DNA of 62,104 nucleotides from Alphaproteobacteria bacterium UBA6324 (GCA_002439085.1 DJSW01000008.1:1-62104); one strand, 5' to 3'. Positions 40,451 through 49,987 are shown, numbered from the stretch's first letter. Notes: generated by a model not told the origin, from the sequence alone. Made by a program: numbers and translations.

Positions 40451-41007
40451 TCCGCGTCCGTTTTTTCGGGGCGGTAGAAATCCGGCCATTCGCGCTTGAC
40501 CATTTCGCCCGAAGCGTCCCACGCCAGACAAGTGTCCAGCGCGTCCGGAGTCACGCCGCGGCAGTATTTCATCATTCGCACCTGCGCCACCGTTTGAAAC
40601 GCCGCCTGCGCCGCGCCGATCAGCAGTGAAAACATATGCGTGCATCCCGTTTTAACCGGAACGCGGCGGCGCAATTCCTTTGAAAATCCGGCCGTAATGC
40701 GCAGTCCCTCGACGTTTTTAAAGGCCGCCTGCGCGCACGGACATTGTTTATAGGGGTATTTGTCAATGCGCACCGTCAATCCGCGCACGACCATGTCGTC
40801 GTCGATCGTCAGCGTCAAAAACATTTCGTGAAACGTTTCCCCCGCCCGAATCACGCCGCCGCGGTCGATGCACGGGCAATCCATGGTGCGGCGGTCGGAA
40901 AAATGCCCCTCGATATCCCACAGGGAATCGGCGCGGCGGTATCCCGTGTAGTCGATGTGGCGGAAATAGATTTCCTCTCTGTCCGGATCAGTAGTAGGAA
41001 AAATCAT
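40447..41007 (-). CDS. DUF2889 family protein
   Basis: A 186-residue protein with the DUF2889 pattern: an IEGHFSDRR-like D-x-E-G-x-L-x-D/R beginning, a middle strand region with metal-like Cys (CPCAQAAF), and the hallmark GCTHMFSLLIGAAQAAFQTVAQVR, close to the family G-C-T-H-L-x-x-L. Function is unknown; the family is common in proteobacteria. It overlaps aroB by 20 bases and the J-domain gene by four, so it belongs to one leftward operon: aroK, aroB, DUF2889, J-domain. Confidence 0.85.
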   Translation of the reverse strand: MIFPTTDPDREEIYFRHIDYTGYRRADSLWDIEGHFSDRRTMDCPCIDRGGVIRAGETFHEMFLTLTIDDDMVVRGLTVRIDKYPYKQCPCAQAAFKNVEGLRITAGFSKELRRRVPVKTGCTHMFSLLIGAAQAAFQTVAQVRMMKYCRGVTPDALDTCLAWDASGEMVKREWPDFYRPEKTDAE

Positions 41008-42121
41008 TCTTTTTGCGTCCTTTTTCGTTCAGCACCTTGATCACGGCGTTCGGTTCGATGTCATGCACCAAAACGCCCGATCCGATGCCTTCCAATAACA
41101 CAAAATTCAGATGAGTTCCCGTTGTTTTTTTGTCCCTGTGCATCGCCGTCATCAATTCCGACACTTTCAACGCCTCGAAATGCGTCGGCAATCCCCATTT
41201 TTCATACTGTTGCGCGACAGTGTCCGGCAAACCGGCGTCGCACAGGCCGAGATCGGCCGACAAGTACGCCGCCAGAACCGACCCGATCGCGACGGCTTCG
41301 CCGTGCAGAATCGACCCGCGCAGACCGGTCACGGATTCGATCGCGTGGCCGATCGTGTGGCCATAGTTCAACAGCGCGCGCAGCCCCGTTTCCTCGAACT
41401 CGTCGGCTTCGACAACGGCGGTTTTGATGCGGCAGCATTGTTCCACCGCGTAGGACAGAACCGTGTCCTCCAACGCCAGAACGCTTTCGCCGTTGTCAAC
41501 CAGCCAGTTCCAAAAATCGGCGTTCAGCGCCAGCCCGTATTTGACCACTTCGGCGAATCCGGCGAGGATTTGTTGCGAATCCAGCGTTTTTAACGTGTTG
41601 ACATCGATGAAAACGGCCTTGGGCTGATGAAACGTGCCGACCAGATTTTTTCCGACCGCCGTGTTGACGGCCGTTTTGCCGCCGACCGAACTGTCCGTCT
41701 GCGCCAGCAACGTGGTCGGAATTTGGATAAAATCCACCCCGCGCAACAACACGGACGCGCAAAATCCCGCCAGATCGCCGACAACCCCGCCCCCCAGCGC
41801 GACGACGACGCTTTGACGGTCACATCCCGTTTTTAAAATACGTTCCAGCAATTCCTTGGCGCGGTCGAACGATTTGCTGGCCTCGCCCTGCGGCACGAGC
41901 AGATCGAAAACCGTGAACCCCGCCTGTTCCATGGACGTTTTCACCATCGGCAAATACAGCGCGCCGACCAGATTGTCCGTGATCACAAACACCTTTGACG
42001 ACCGCGCGAACGGTTTCATCATTTCCCCGACGCGCGTTAAAAAATCCGTCCCGATATAGATCGGATAACCGTGTTCCTTCAATCCGACATCAACGCGAAC
42101 CAATCCGTCGAAATCCATCAT
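40988..42121 (-). CDS. aroB: 3-dehydroquinate synthase AroB
   Basis: Second step of the shikimate pathway (DAHP to 3-dehydroquinate), NAD- and zinc-dependent. The 377 residues include VVALGGGVVGDLAGFCASVLLRGVDFIQIPTTLLAQTDSSVGGKTAVNT-type core (about 100-150), FHQPKAVFID, GFAEVVKYGL and the metal-binding stretches LLNYGHTIGHAIE and ILHGEAVAIG. All metal-ligand Glu/His positions appear present. It overlaps aroK (ATGA at 42118-42121), the usual aroK-aroB order. Confidence 0.97.
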   Translation of the reverse strand: MMDFDGLVRVDVGLKEHGYPIYIGTDFLTRVGEMMKPFARSSKVFVITDNLVGALYLPMVKTSMEQAGFTVFDLLVPQGEASKSFDRAKELLERILKTGCDRQSVVVALGGGVVGDLAGFCASVLLRGVDFIQIPTTLLAQTDSSVGGKTAVNTAVGKNLVGTFHQPKAVFIDVNTLKTLDSQQILAGFAEVVKYGLALNADFWNWLVDNGESVLALEDTVLSYAVEQCCRIKTAVVEADEFEETGLRALLNYGHTIGHAIESVTGLRGSILHGEAVAIGSVLAAYLSADLGLCDAGLPDTVAQQYEKWGLPTHFEALKVSELMTAMHRDKKTTGTHLNFVLLEGIGSGVLVHDIEPNAVIKVLNEKGRKKNDFSYY

Positions 42122-42687
42122 TCCCCCCTGTTTGCGGCGAACCTGTCGATTTCCGCCACCAACCGGCGCAACAGTTTGCCCATCGTTTCCTCTTTGTATT
42201 TAATACGAATGTCGGCCTGTTCGTAAAACGGCCGGCGGCTGTCCGACAGCGCGCGAACGACCGCGGCCGGATCGTCCACGTTCAACAGCGGCCGGTGCGT
42301 GCGCCCCGCCGTGTTGCGGATGATCGTGTCCACATGGGCGTCCAAAAAGACGCTGACCGCCTTTTGCTTGACAACCTGCCGCGTCAACGCGGACAGAAAA
42401 GCCCCGCCGCCCGCCGCCAGAACGCACGTTTCCCCGTCCAGCAGGCGCGCCATGACGCGTTCCTCCGCCCGACGGAAATCCTGTTCGCCGTAACGGTCGA
42501 ACAAATAGCAAATATCGCCGCCGCCCGCCTGTTCGATTTCACGGTCGGCGTCAACGAACGGCAACGAATAGATCCGCGCCAATCGGCGGCCGACGCTGCT
42601 TTTTCCGCTGCCCATCATGCCGACCAGAAACAGCGTCCTGTCCAACGGATACGGCACGTGCAACAACATTTCCTTTTTTTCCGACAT
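42118..42687 (-). CDS. aroK: Shikimate kinase AroK
   Basis: Phosphorylates shikimate at the 3-hydroxyl. The start at ATG 42687 (MSEKKEMLLHVPYPLDRTLFLVG) gives 189 residues; a longer frame would overlap the small membrane-protein gene on the other strand. P-loop GMMGSGKSSVGRRLA (23-37), shikimate-binding FVDADREIEQAGG with D-x-D-x-x-I-E, FRRAEERVMARLL with the shikimate-binding Arg, LAAGGGAFL (G-G-G), and a lid RTHRPLLNVDD. The C-terminal YKEETMGKLLRRLVAEIDRF helix is longer than in E. coli. Coupled to aroB. Confidence 0.96.
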   Translation of the reverse strand: MSEKKEMLLHVPYPLDRTLFLVGMMGSGKSSVGRRLARIYSLPFVDADREIEQAGGGDICYLFDRYGEQDFRRAEERVMARLLDGETCVLAAGGGAFLSALTRQVVKQKAVSVFLDAHVDTIIRNTAGRTHRPLLNVDDPAAVVRALSDSRRPFYEQADIRIKYKEETMGKLLRRLVAEIDRFAANRGE

Positions 42688-42789
42688 TTCGCGGTGTTTC
42701 CGGTTGCTGATAAAAAAACCTAACCTTATTTTAACTTGATTGTGGGATAAGAAAAGTGATTTTTGACATTTTGAACGAAAGGATTCCAA

Positions 42790-42930
42790 ATGCGCCGCAA
42801 TTCGCGTTGGTACGTTTATCCGATTTTGATCGCCGTCATCGGGTTCGGCGTGTTCATCGCCGTGTACGACATTCAAGTCCCCAAAACAACCGTTGAAAAA
42901 GAAATCAGTTATGACCGGCTGCAAAAATAA
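42790..42930 (+). CDS. Small single-pass membrane protein of unknown function (46 residues)
   Basis: A short gene with a good AAAGGA site seven bases before ATG 42790. The product starts MRRNSRWYVYPILIAVIGFG, a basic N-terminus then one transmembrane helix, and ends in a short polar tail (VPKTTVEKEISYDRLQK). The basic-in, single-span form suggests an inner-membrane protein with its tail in the periplasm. Its end overlaps the start of the next gene by 20 bases, which supports real translation and coupling. No family recognised. Confidence 0.65.
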   Translation: MRRNSRWYVYPILIAVIGFGVFIAVYDIQVPKTTVEKEISYDRLQK

Positions 42931-44536
42931 GCTTTTCGCCGCTTTTCTGTCCCTGTTTTCCGTAACGGCCGCAAACGCGCAAGAGGCGGTCTATTTGATC
43001 CCGCCCGTGCAGCTGTTGCCTTTGAAACGGATGGAAACGAACGCCTACGGATTGAGCGTCGGGGCGAAAACGGACGTTTTGAACGACCGCCTGTGGAAAA
43101 ACGCCGCCTATCCGATTACGGCGTCGAAATTTGCCAAAATAAGCGCGAACCTGCCGGCCGCCGCCGAAAAGCTGCGCTACAAACTATTGACTTTGACCGC
43201 AGAACCGCCGCAGGGAACGACGGGGCAGTCGTTCATCACCCTGAAACTGGAGCAGCTGTTTTCACTGGGGTATTTCGACGAAGCCTACCGTTTGTTGCGA
43301 AAAATCCCCGAAAAAATCCGCACGGACGAACAAAACGCCCTCTATACACGCATTTTATTGCTGACCGATATGCAGGCGGCGTGTTTTTCCGCCGCCGACG
43401 ACGATGCGGACGACTTGTCTGGGCAAAAGCTGGCCGCCGTTTGCGCCGCGTTCAACCAAGAGGATGAAAAGGCGTTCACCGCGTTGGAAATCGTCAACGA
43501 ACAGGGTGGGGACGCGTTTGTTTCCGCCGCTGTCGAACATTTTTTGCACGATCGGCCGATGACCGTTTTGCCTAAAAAGGTCACGCCCTTTACGGCGGCC
43601 GTATGGCGCAAAGTCGGCGGGGATATGGCCGTTTTGCGGAAAACGGCGGACGCGCTATGGTTCAAAAAAATGTTTGTCACGGACGACGCCGTCCCTGCCG
43701 AAGCCAAGCTGGCGGACGCCGAACGGCTGGTTCAAAACGGGTTTCTGCCCGCGTCGAAACTGCGCCAGTTTTATCAGCAGGCTGAAACCGGCAAAAACGC
43801 GACGGCGGACGGAAGCGCGTTCCGCGCGCAGATGATCCGGCAGGCCGCCGCGCTGAGCAGTCTGGCCGCCGACAACCTGCAAAAACAGGATTATTTGAAA
43901 CAAGGCATGGCGTCGGCGAAACGCGCGGGGCTGTCCTACGCTTTTGCCGCGGCGGCCAAGGACGTTTTGGAAACGTTGACTCCGGACGCCGACACGTTGG
44001 CGCAATCCGCCGGTCTGATCGAAGCGTTCGCTTTGTCCGGACTGAACGAAAAGGCCGCGGAATGGATGACGAAAGCGGAACTGGTGTTCCCCGCGTCCGA
44101 AACGACGGCCGAAGGGTGGGTGTTCACCGAACCGTTCAAAGCCGATAAAAACAGCCGGTTTTTCATTCCCGCGCTGGAAAACATGATGGCGTTCGCCGAA
44201 AAGCATCAAGCGATTGACGATGCGTTCATCCGGCGGATCGACCGGTTGATGCTGATGTTCAAAACGCTTGACCTGCTGCCGGCCGACGAACGGTGGCACT
44301 ATTCGTCGTTCGCGGAAGAATCGCCCGAAGCCGCTTTGGCCGCCCGCGGAAAAACCGTCCTGCCGGTGAACAAACCCGTCGGCGACACCGTTTTGGACGC
44401 GCTGGACGCTTTGGACGGCAGCTACGCCGGATTGCTGAACGCGTTGAGTCTGTTGACCGCCGCGGGATTGGAACGCGAAGCCGTCGAAACGGCGATGCAG
44501 TCGATCGACCTGATTGAAACGGCCGGCGGCGAATGA
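42911..44536 (+). CDS. Large exported protein of unknown function upstream of xerD
   Basis: A 541-residue protein with start ATG 42911 and signal MTGCKNKLFAAFLSLFSVTAANAQ. The mature part is almost all helix, with repeated Ala/Leu patterns (EAYRLLRKIPEKIRTDEQNALYTRILLL, AVWRKVGGDMAVLRKTADAL, AASLSSLAADNLQKQDYLKQ) that look like TPR- or SEL1-type alpha-solenoids rather than an enzyme. No cysteine-rich or catalytic motif stands out. The stop overlaps the xerD start (ATGA, 44533-44536), so it is coupled to xerD. Probably a periplasmic scaffold; the role is unknown. Confidence 0.7.
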   Translation: MTGCKNKLFAAFLSLFSVTAANAQEAVYLIPPVQLLPLKRMETNAYGLSVGAKTDVLNDRLWKNAAYPITASKFAKISANLPAAAEKLRYKLLTLTAEPPQGTTGQSFITLKLEQLFSLGYFDEAYRLLRKIPEKIRTDEQNALYTRILLLTDMQAACFSAADDDADDLSGQKLAAVCAAFNQEDEKAFTALEIVNEQGGDAFVSAAVEHFLHDRPMTVLPKKVTPFTAAVWRKVGGDMAVLRKTADALWFKKMFVTDDAVPAEAKLADAERLVQNGFLPASKLRQFYQQAETGKNATADGSAFRAQMIRQAAALSSLAADNLQKQDYLKQGMASAKRAGLSYAFAAAAKDVLETLTPDADTLAQSAGLIEAFALSGLNEKAAEWMTKAELVFPASETTAEGWVFTEPFKADKNSRFFIPALENMMAFAEKHQAIDDAFIRRIDRLMLMFKTLDLLPADERWHYSSFAEESPEAALAARGKTVLPVNKPVGDTVLDALDALDGSYAGLLNALSLLTAAGLEREAVETAMQSIDLIETAGGE

Positions 44537-45462
44537 ACAGGGAATTGATCGCGGCGTTTGTCGAAACGATCACGGCCGAACGCGGGTCGGCGGCCAACAC
44601 GGTCGCCGCCTATACCCGCGATTTGGAAAGCTGCGGCGAATTTCTGGACGCCGCGCGGCGGACGTTTGAAAACGCCGACGTCAAGGACTTGCGCGCCTAT
44701 CTGGCGTCGATGGTCAAAGACGGCCTGTCCGCCAAAACGCAGGCGCGGCGTTTGTCGGCTTTGCGCGAATTTTACAAGTATCTTTACACGGAAAAAATCC
44801 GCAAAGACAACCCGACGGACGCTCTGGATTCCCCGAAAACAGGGCATTCCCTGCCGAAATACCTGTCCGAATCCGAAATCAACGCCCTGTTTGACGCCGT
44901 CGCCCTGCTGCCCGCGAAAAAACGGCCGCGCATGAGCGCGCTGCTGGAAATCCTGTACGCGTCCGGATTGCGCGTGTCCGAATTGGTCGGATTGCCCGCG
45001 AACGCCGCGAACATCCGCGAAAACTATATGATCGTGCGCGGCAAAGGGGCGAAAGACCGCATGGTCCCCCTGACCGACAAGGCGAAAGAAGCACTGCGCG
45101 ACTGGATGCCCGAACGCGAACGGACTTTGCCCAAAGGCCGCGAATCCCGATGGCTGTTTCCTTCGACCGGCAAAACCGGACACCTGACCCGCGAAGAGTT
45201 TTTTTTAGAGCTGAAAGAGCTGGCCATGTACGCCGGAATCGCGCCGCAACGCGTGTCCCCGCACGTCATCCGCCATTCGTTCGCCAGCCATTTGATCGCG
45301 CACGACGCCGATTTGCGCACCGTCCAGCAAATGCTGGGACACGCCGATATCGCCACGACGCAAATCTACACCCACATTCTGGACGACCGTCTGAAATCCG
45401 TCGTCGCGAAAAACCACCCGCTGGCCAATTCGGATTTTTTTTCACTTTCTTTAAAAAAATGA
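44533..45462 (+). CDS. xerD: Tyrosine recombinase XerD
   Basis: Site-specific recombinase that resolves chromosome dimers at dif together with XerC. The 309-residue protein has the SAM-like N-terminal core-binding domain and the catalytic set Arg147 (ASGLRVSELVGL), Lys171 (RGKGAKDR), His244 and Arg247 (HVIRHSFASHLI), His270 (LGHADI) and Tyr279 (TQIYTHI). No xerC is in the window and no dif site was searched for. It is a chromosomal housekeeping type rather than a phage integrase, judged by the canonical motifs and by the neighbouring lptF-lptD genes. Confidence 0.95.
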   Translation: MNRELIAAFVETITAERGSAANTVAAYTRDLESCGEFLDAARRTFENADVKDLRAYLASMVKDGLSAKTQARRLSALREFYKYLYTEKIRKDNPTDALDSPKTGHSLPKYLSESEINALFDAVALLPAKKRPRMSALLEILYASGLRVSELVGLPANAANIRENYMIVRGKGAKDRMVPLTDKAKEALRDWMPERERTLPKGRESRWLFPSTGKTGHLTREEFFLELKELAMYAGIAPQRVSPHVIRHSFASHLIAHDADLRTVQQMLGHADIATTQIYTHILDDRLKSVVAKNHPLANSDFFSLSLKK

Positions 45463-45484
45463 AGACGAAAGGCGTTCCAGACGT

Positions 45485-45490
45485 TATAAT
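45485..45490 (+). promoter_or_regulatory. Candidate -10 box (TATAAT) just upstream of lptF
   Basis: A perfect TATAAT ends eight bases before the lptF ATG at 45499; a -35 is not evident. If used, transcription would start at or next to the ATG, giving a leaderless message. No Shine-Dalgarno is seen before lptF. Confidence 0.35.
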
Positions 45491-45498
45491 TCCGCCCT

Positions 45499-46671
45499 AT
45501 GAAAATAGTAACGAAATACATTTTGAGGCAAATGCTGTTCGGATTCGTGCTGATCACGTCCGGACTGTTGATGATCGTATGGTTGTCGCAATCCCTGCGC
45601 CTGTTCGATATGCTTTTAAATTCAAAGGTTTCCGTTTGGCTGTTCGTCCGGCTGACAATGATGCTGATCCCCAGTTATCTGGCCATCATTTCCCCGATCG
45701 CCCTGTTTGCCGTCGCGCTGTTCACCTATAACCGGCTGATCACCGACCGCGAACTGATCATCCTGCGCGCCGCGGGGATGAGTCCCATGCAACTGGCGCG
45801 TCCCGTTTTGACGATCGGCGTCATTTTCACGGTTTTAGGATTTTACATCTCGTTGGTTTTGGTGCCGAACGCAACGGCGAATTTCCGCGAATTGCGGTGG
45901 AAAATCAGTCACGACGTTTCGCACCTGCTGATTCAAGAAGGCGAATTCAACGACCTGTCGAACGGCATCACCGTTTACATCCGCGACAAGGCCGACGACG
46001 GCGCGTTGGAAGGGATTATCCTGCACGACCAGCATTCCCCCGACAGTCAGGTCACGTTGTTGGCGCAAAAAGGCAGCATCGTTTACCGCGACGGCGTGCC
46101 GCAGATTTCCATGAAAAACGGTTCAAGGCAGGAGCTTTCCAATAAAACCGGCCGCTTTTCCATTCTGAATTTCGATTACTACAATCTGGACTTTTTTTCG
46201 CAAAAGGAAAAATCCGCCAACCGTTTCAAAAACCACGGCGAACGCAGTTTGAAAGAATTGCTGACCACGCCGCGCGACCAGCTGCCGACCGAAAAAATAT
46301 ACCGCCGTTTCAGGATGGAGGGGTTCAAACGTCTGGCCATGCCGTTTTACAACCTGTCGTTCATGCTGATCGCGGCGGCCGGATTGCTGACGGGCAATTT
46401 CAACCGGCGCGGCCACAACAAACGGATCGTCGCCACCGTTCTGATCATGGCGGGCGTGCAGATTTCCGCGCTGGGCGTTGAAAACCTGTGTATGCGCAAC
46501 CTGTATTTCATCCCGTTGCTGTATTGTGTCGCCATTCTGCCCATTTTCGTTTGTTTGTACGTGTTGAAACATTCCGGAGAATTCAAATTCACCCGCATAA
46601 AACATTTCTGGTCGGCCTGTCGCGGTGTTGAGCAAAAGCTGATCAAAAAAAGGAGCGGCGTCAAGGCATGA
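45499..46671 (+). CDS. lptF: LPS export permease LptF (YjgP/YjgQ family)
   Basis: One of the two permease subunits of the LptB2FG transporter that lifts lipopolysaccharide from the inner membrane. The 390-residue product has three N-terminal helices (LLMIVWLSQSLRLFDMLLN, LIPSYLAIISPIALFAVAL), the E-x-x-x-L-x-A-x-G-coupling segment ELIILRAAGMSPMQLARP, a periplasmic beta-jellyroll and three C-terminal helices. LptF rather than LptG is called from the order relative to lptD and the start MKIVTKYILRQ. lptG normally follows lptF but is absent here; lptD overlaps directly. Confidence 0.9.
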   Translation: MKIVTKYILRQMLFGFVLITSGLLMIVWLSQSLRLFDMLLNSKVSVWLFVRLTMMLIPSYLAIISPIALFAVALFTYNRLITDRELIILRAAGMSPMQLARPVLTIGVIFTVLGFYISLVLVPNATANFRELRWKISHDVSHLLIQEGEFNDLSNGITVYIRDKADDGALEGIILHDQHSPDSQVTLLAQKGSIVYRDGVPQISMKNGSRQELSNKTGRFSILNFDYYNLDFFSQKEKSANRFKNHGERSLKELLTTPRDQLPTEKIYRRFRMEGFKRLAMPFYNLSFMLIAAAGLLTGNFNRRGHNKRIVATVLIMAGVQISALGVENLCMRNLYFIPLLYCVAILPIFVCLYVLKHSGEFKFTRIKHFWSACRGVEQKLIKKRSGVKA

Positions 46672-48782
46672 AACCTTTCGTTCCGCTATCGTTGTTGTCG
46701 GCGATTTTAATGTCCGCGGGGGTTGCCGCCGCCGCGCCGACGACGGAAGCTCCCGTCGGTTTTTCCGCCGACGAATTGACATACGACCGCGAAATGAAAT
46801 TGATCATCGCGCGCGGCAACGTCACGTTCACGCAAAACACATCGTCGTTGAAAGCCGACCACATCAACTATGACACCGTTGACGGTGCCGTAATCGCCAC
46901 CGGAAACGTCGAAATCTATACCCCCGACGGCGGGTTGATGCGCGCCAATTACGCCAAGGTTTCAGGCGATTTGAAAGAGGGATTGATCAAAAAAATCCGC
47001 TACACGCTGGCAGACAAATCCGTTTTGACCGCGAAACAGGCCGAACACGTTCAGGGCAATTTCACGGAATTCGACGACGTGGCCTATTCGTCCTGCGATT
47101 TTTGCGAAGACGGGTCGCGTTTTTGGGAAGTCAAGGCGCGGCGCATGACGCACGACAAAAACGCGCAGACGATGACGGCGCGCGACGCCACCGTGACCGT
47201 CGCCGACGTGCCCGTGATGTACATCCCGTATTTTTCCTATCCCGATCCGACGGTCAAACGCAAATCGGGTTTCCTGCTGCCGGGATTCAAATCGAACCGT
47301 TCCATGGGCGCGGGCGTGACCGTCCCCTATTACTGGGAAATATCGCCTTACACGGATTTTCTGTTTTCACCGTGGATCGCGACCAAAAACGTTTTGCTGT
47401 CCGGCGATTTGCGCCACAATTTTTCCGCGGGAACGGTTGATATCAAGGGTTCCTATCTGCGCGACGGCAGCCGCGACCGCTATAACGTCGAAGCGGCGGC
47501 GGATTGGCACATCACCGACGTTTGGCGCGCGCGCGCGGACATCGACCGCGTGTCCGACGACACTTACCTGCGCCGTTACGACATCCGCAGCAACGTTTAC
47601 GATCCGTGGCTGAAATCCGACGCGGCTGTCGAAGCGTTGACGGAAAACACCTATTTTTCGTTCGGCGGCGCGGTTTACCAGAATATGCGTTCCGAAGTCA
47701 ACGACGACATCATCCCTGACGCCGTCCCCCTGATGCAATTTTCGCACGCGACGACACCCGACGCCAACGGCGGGTATTGGAGTTTCGACGCGTCGTCCGC
47801 CGTTTTGAACCGGAAGCTGGGCGACGACAGCAAGCGGCTGACGTTTGAAACGGGGTGGCACCTGCCGGGGATCACCGGTTGGGGCGCGGTATATAGTTTC
47901 GACGCGTCCGCTTTGGCCAGCGCCTACCGGATCGACAACTATTTCATCGAGGAAAAGGGGCGCGAGTTTTCCGGCACCGTCGGCGCGTTCAACCCGCAGG
48001 CGTCGTTGAAAATCAGCTATCCGTTCGCGTCCGTCGGCGAAGAATACAGCCAGATTTTGGAACCGATCATTATGGGCGTCGCCGCGCCGAATTCGCAAAA
48101 CTCCGACAAAATACCGAACGAGGACAGCAACAATCTGGATTTCGACGACACCAACCTGTTTTCCGAAAAACGGTTCGCCGGCGTTGACCGGTTTGAACCT
48201 GGGTCGCGTTTGAATTACGGTTTGAAATGGGGAATGTACGGCAAAAACGGCGGTTCCGTTTCGGCGTTGATCGGGCAAAGCTACCGTTTTTCAAAATCGG
48301 ACATCTTCCCCCCCGATTCCGGATTGGTCGAACAGGCGTCCGACATCGTCGGCCGGCTGAACATCGAACCGAATCGATTCCTGCAGCTGAACTACGCGTT
48401 CCGCATGGACCGCCACACGGCGGAGCTGAACCGCAGCGACGTGTATCTGGGCGTCGGCAACGATTTGCTGCGCGTGTCGGCGACCTACATCAACCTGAAA
48501 AGCCGGATATCGGAATATTCCGCCTATGACACGCGCGAAGAATTGAACTACGCCCTTGAATCAAAGCTGACCCGCTATTGGATGCTGAAATTCAACCAGC
48601 TGATCAACCTGTCCAAAGGCGGCGGCGTTTTGGAAACCGGCGGCTATGTGCGCTACGAGGACGAATGTTTCGCCTTTGAAGCCGGATTGCGCAAAGATTA
48701 CACCTACGACCGCGATTACGAAAGCGGCGTGACGTTCAAAATGGGCGTTGAATTCAAACCGTTCGGCGCGTTCAACATTTAA
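46668..48782 (+). CDS. lptD: LPS-assembly protein LptD
   Basis: Outer-membrane barrel that inserts lipopolysaccharide into the outer leaflet. The 704-residue product has a signal peptide, an OstA-like N-terminal beta-jellyroll (DELTYDREMKLIIARGNVTFTQ, VIATGNVEIYTPDG), a conserved plug/linker MYIPYFSYPDPTVKRKSGFLLPGF, then a large barrel ending in FKPFGAFNI. Two cysteines occur close together (SSCDFC), whereas E. coli uses four for its disulphides. Its ATG overlaps the lptF stop (46668-46671). surA follows after 17 bases. Confidence 0.95.
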   Translation: MKPFVPLSLLSAILMSAGVAAAAPTTEAPVGFSADELTYDREMKLIIARGNVTFTQNTSSLKADHINYDTVDGAVIATGNVEIYTPDGGLMRANYAKVSGDLKEGLIKKIRYTLADKSVLTAKQAEHVQGNFTEFDDVAYSSCDFCEDGSRFWEVKARRMTHDKNAQTMTARDATVTVADVPVMYIPYFSYPDPTVKRKSGFLLPGFKSNRSMGAGVTVPYYWEISPYTDFLFSPWIATKNVLLSGDLRHNFSAGTVDIKGSYLRDGSRDRYNVEAAADWHITDVWRARADIDRVSDDTYLRRYDIRSNVYDPWLKSDAAVEALTENTYFSFGGAVYQNMRSEVNDDIIPDAVPLMQFSHATTPDANGGYWSFDASSAVLNRKLGDDSKRLTFETGWHLPGITGWGAVYSFDASALASAYRIDNYFIEEKGREFSGTVGAFNPQASLKISYPFASVGEEYSQILEPIIMGVAAPNSQNSDKIPNEDSNNLDFDDTNLFSEKRFAGVDRFEPGSRLNYGLKWGMYGKNGGSVSALIGQSYRFSKSDIFPPDSGLVEQASDIVGRLNIEPNRFLQLNYAFRMDRHTAELNRSDVYLGVGNDLLRVSATYINLKSRISEYSAYDTREELNYALESKLTRYWMLKFNQLINLSKGGGVLETGGYVRYEDECFAFEAGLRKDYTYDRDYESGVTFKMGVEFKPFGAFNI

Positions 48783-48799
48783 AGGGAGGGGATGCGGTC

Positions 48800-49987
48800 A
48801 TGAAATCGTTTCTTGCGGCGTTGATTTTCACCGTTTTCGCCTGTTCCGGCGCGGCGGCTCAAACAAAAATCGCCGCGCGGGTCAACGACGACATCGTTTC
48901 CGAACGCGATTTGAGCCAACGGCTGGAATTCATCCGTCTGACCGGACAGGCGGACACGTCGCGGCCGGACATCCGCGACCGCGTGTTAAAGCAGCTGATC
49001 GACGAAAAGCTGAAACGGCAGGAAGCTGCCGCCGCCGGCGTTTCCGTTTCCGCCGCGGAATTGGAACAGGCCGTACGCATGACGTTGCGGCAGAACAATT
49101 TGAACTATGACGACGTTGTCGCCGTGTTGAAAAAAAACGGGCTGCCGCTTTCCGTCGTCGGCGACCAGATCGAAAGCGACCTGTTGTTCATCCGCGCGGT
49201 TAAAAAAAACGCGGCGCGCCAAACCGAGGTGTCCGACCGCGAAGTCGAATCAAAACTGAATGAAATCAAAGAAATAAACAATCGGCGGCAATATCTGGTG
49301 TCGCAGGTTCTGTTGCCCGTCGGATCCGAAAACGAAGACGCCGCGGTTTACGGACGGGCGATGCGTTTGATCATGCGGGTACGCGACGGCGAAAAGTTTG
49401 AAAGCGTCGTTCCCGACGCCGTGACGGAATGGATCGGCGAAAATCAACTGTCCGATGCCATGAAAGAAGAATTGTCCGTCATGCGCGCCGGTCAGCTGAG
49501 CACACCCGTCAAAACGCCCGAAGGATACCGTCTGTTCGTTTTACGCGCCGTACGGGCGCCGTCGAATGACGACAAGCGCGAAGCAGTCCGCCTGATGCAA
49601 CTGTTTTTGCCGCGCGATTTTACGGCAAACCGTCGCAAGGCCGTCTTGCGCGACCTGTCAATGACAAAAGGATCGTGCGAAGCGTTCAAAAACGTTTCGG
49701 AACAGCTGAAAACCGCGCCGCGCGTCGATTTGGGAACGCCCGCGCTGGACGACCTGCCCGCCCCGATCCGGTCGGCGGTCGAACACGCGCCGTTGTTGGA
49801 GGCGGGGCGCCCCGTCGCGATCGAGGGCGGCGATTTGATCTTTATGGTGTGTTCGCGCGAAACGGTGTCCGCCCTGCCCGCAAAAGAGGACATCAAAGCG
49901 CGGCTGGAATCGGAACGGCTGGAAACCGTCGCCCAGCGGCGTTTGCGGGAACTGCGCCGTTTCGCCGTGACGGAGGTGCGCCGATGA
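48800..49987 (+). CDS. surA: Periplasmic chaperone/peptidyl-prolyl isomerase SurA
   Basis: Delivers outer-membrane proteins, LptD among them, through the periplasm. The 395 residues begin with a signal peptide (MKSFLAALIFTVFACSGAAA) and the SurA N-terminal domain (KIAARVNDDIVSERDLSQRLEFI). Then comes SurA-type linkage and at least one parvulin-like PPIase domain (QVLLPVGSENEDA, VVPDAVTEWIGENQLSDAM, KTPEGYRLFVLRAVR). Its stop overlaps the rsmA start, the common lptD-surA-(pdxA)-rsmA order with pdxA missing. Confidence 0.88.
   Translation: MKSFLAALIFTVFACSGAAAQTKIAARVNDDIVSERDLSQRLEFIRLTGQADTSRPDIRDRVLKQLIDEKLKRQEAAAAGVSVSAAELEQAVRMTLRQNNLNYDDVVAVLKKNGLPLSVVGDQIESDLLFIRAVKKNAARQTEVSDREVESKLNEIKEINNRRQYLVSQVLLPVGSENEDAAVYGRAMRLIMRVRDGEKFESVVPDAVTEWIGENQLSDAMKEELSVMRAGQLSTPVKTPEGYRLFVLRAVRAPSNDDKREAVRLMQLFLPRDFTANRRKAVLRDLSMTKGSCEAFKNVSEQLKTAPRVDLGTPALDDLPAPIRSAVEHAPLLEAGRPVAIEGGDLIFMVCSRETVSALPAKEDIKARLESERLETVAQRRLRELRRFAVTEVRR

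Noticed and set aside
42660..42690. T7 run near the aroK start as a second phase-variation tract
   Set aside because: The aroK frame is intact and runs of six or seven A/T are common here. It is too short and in a housekeeping gene.
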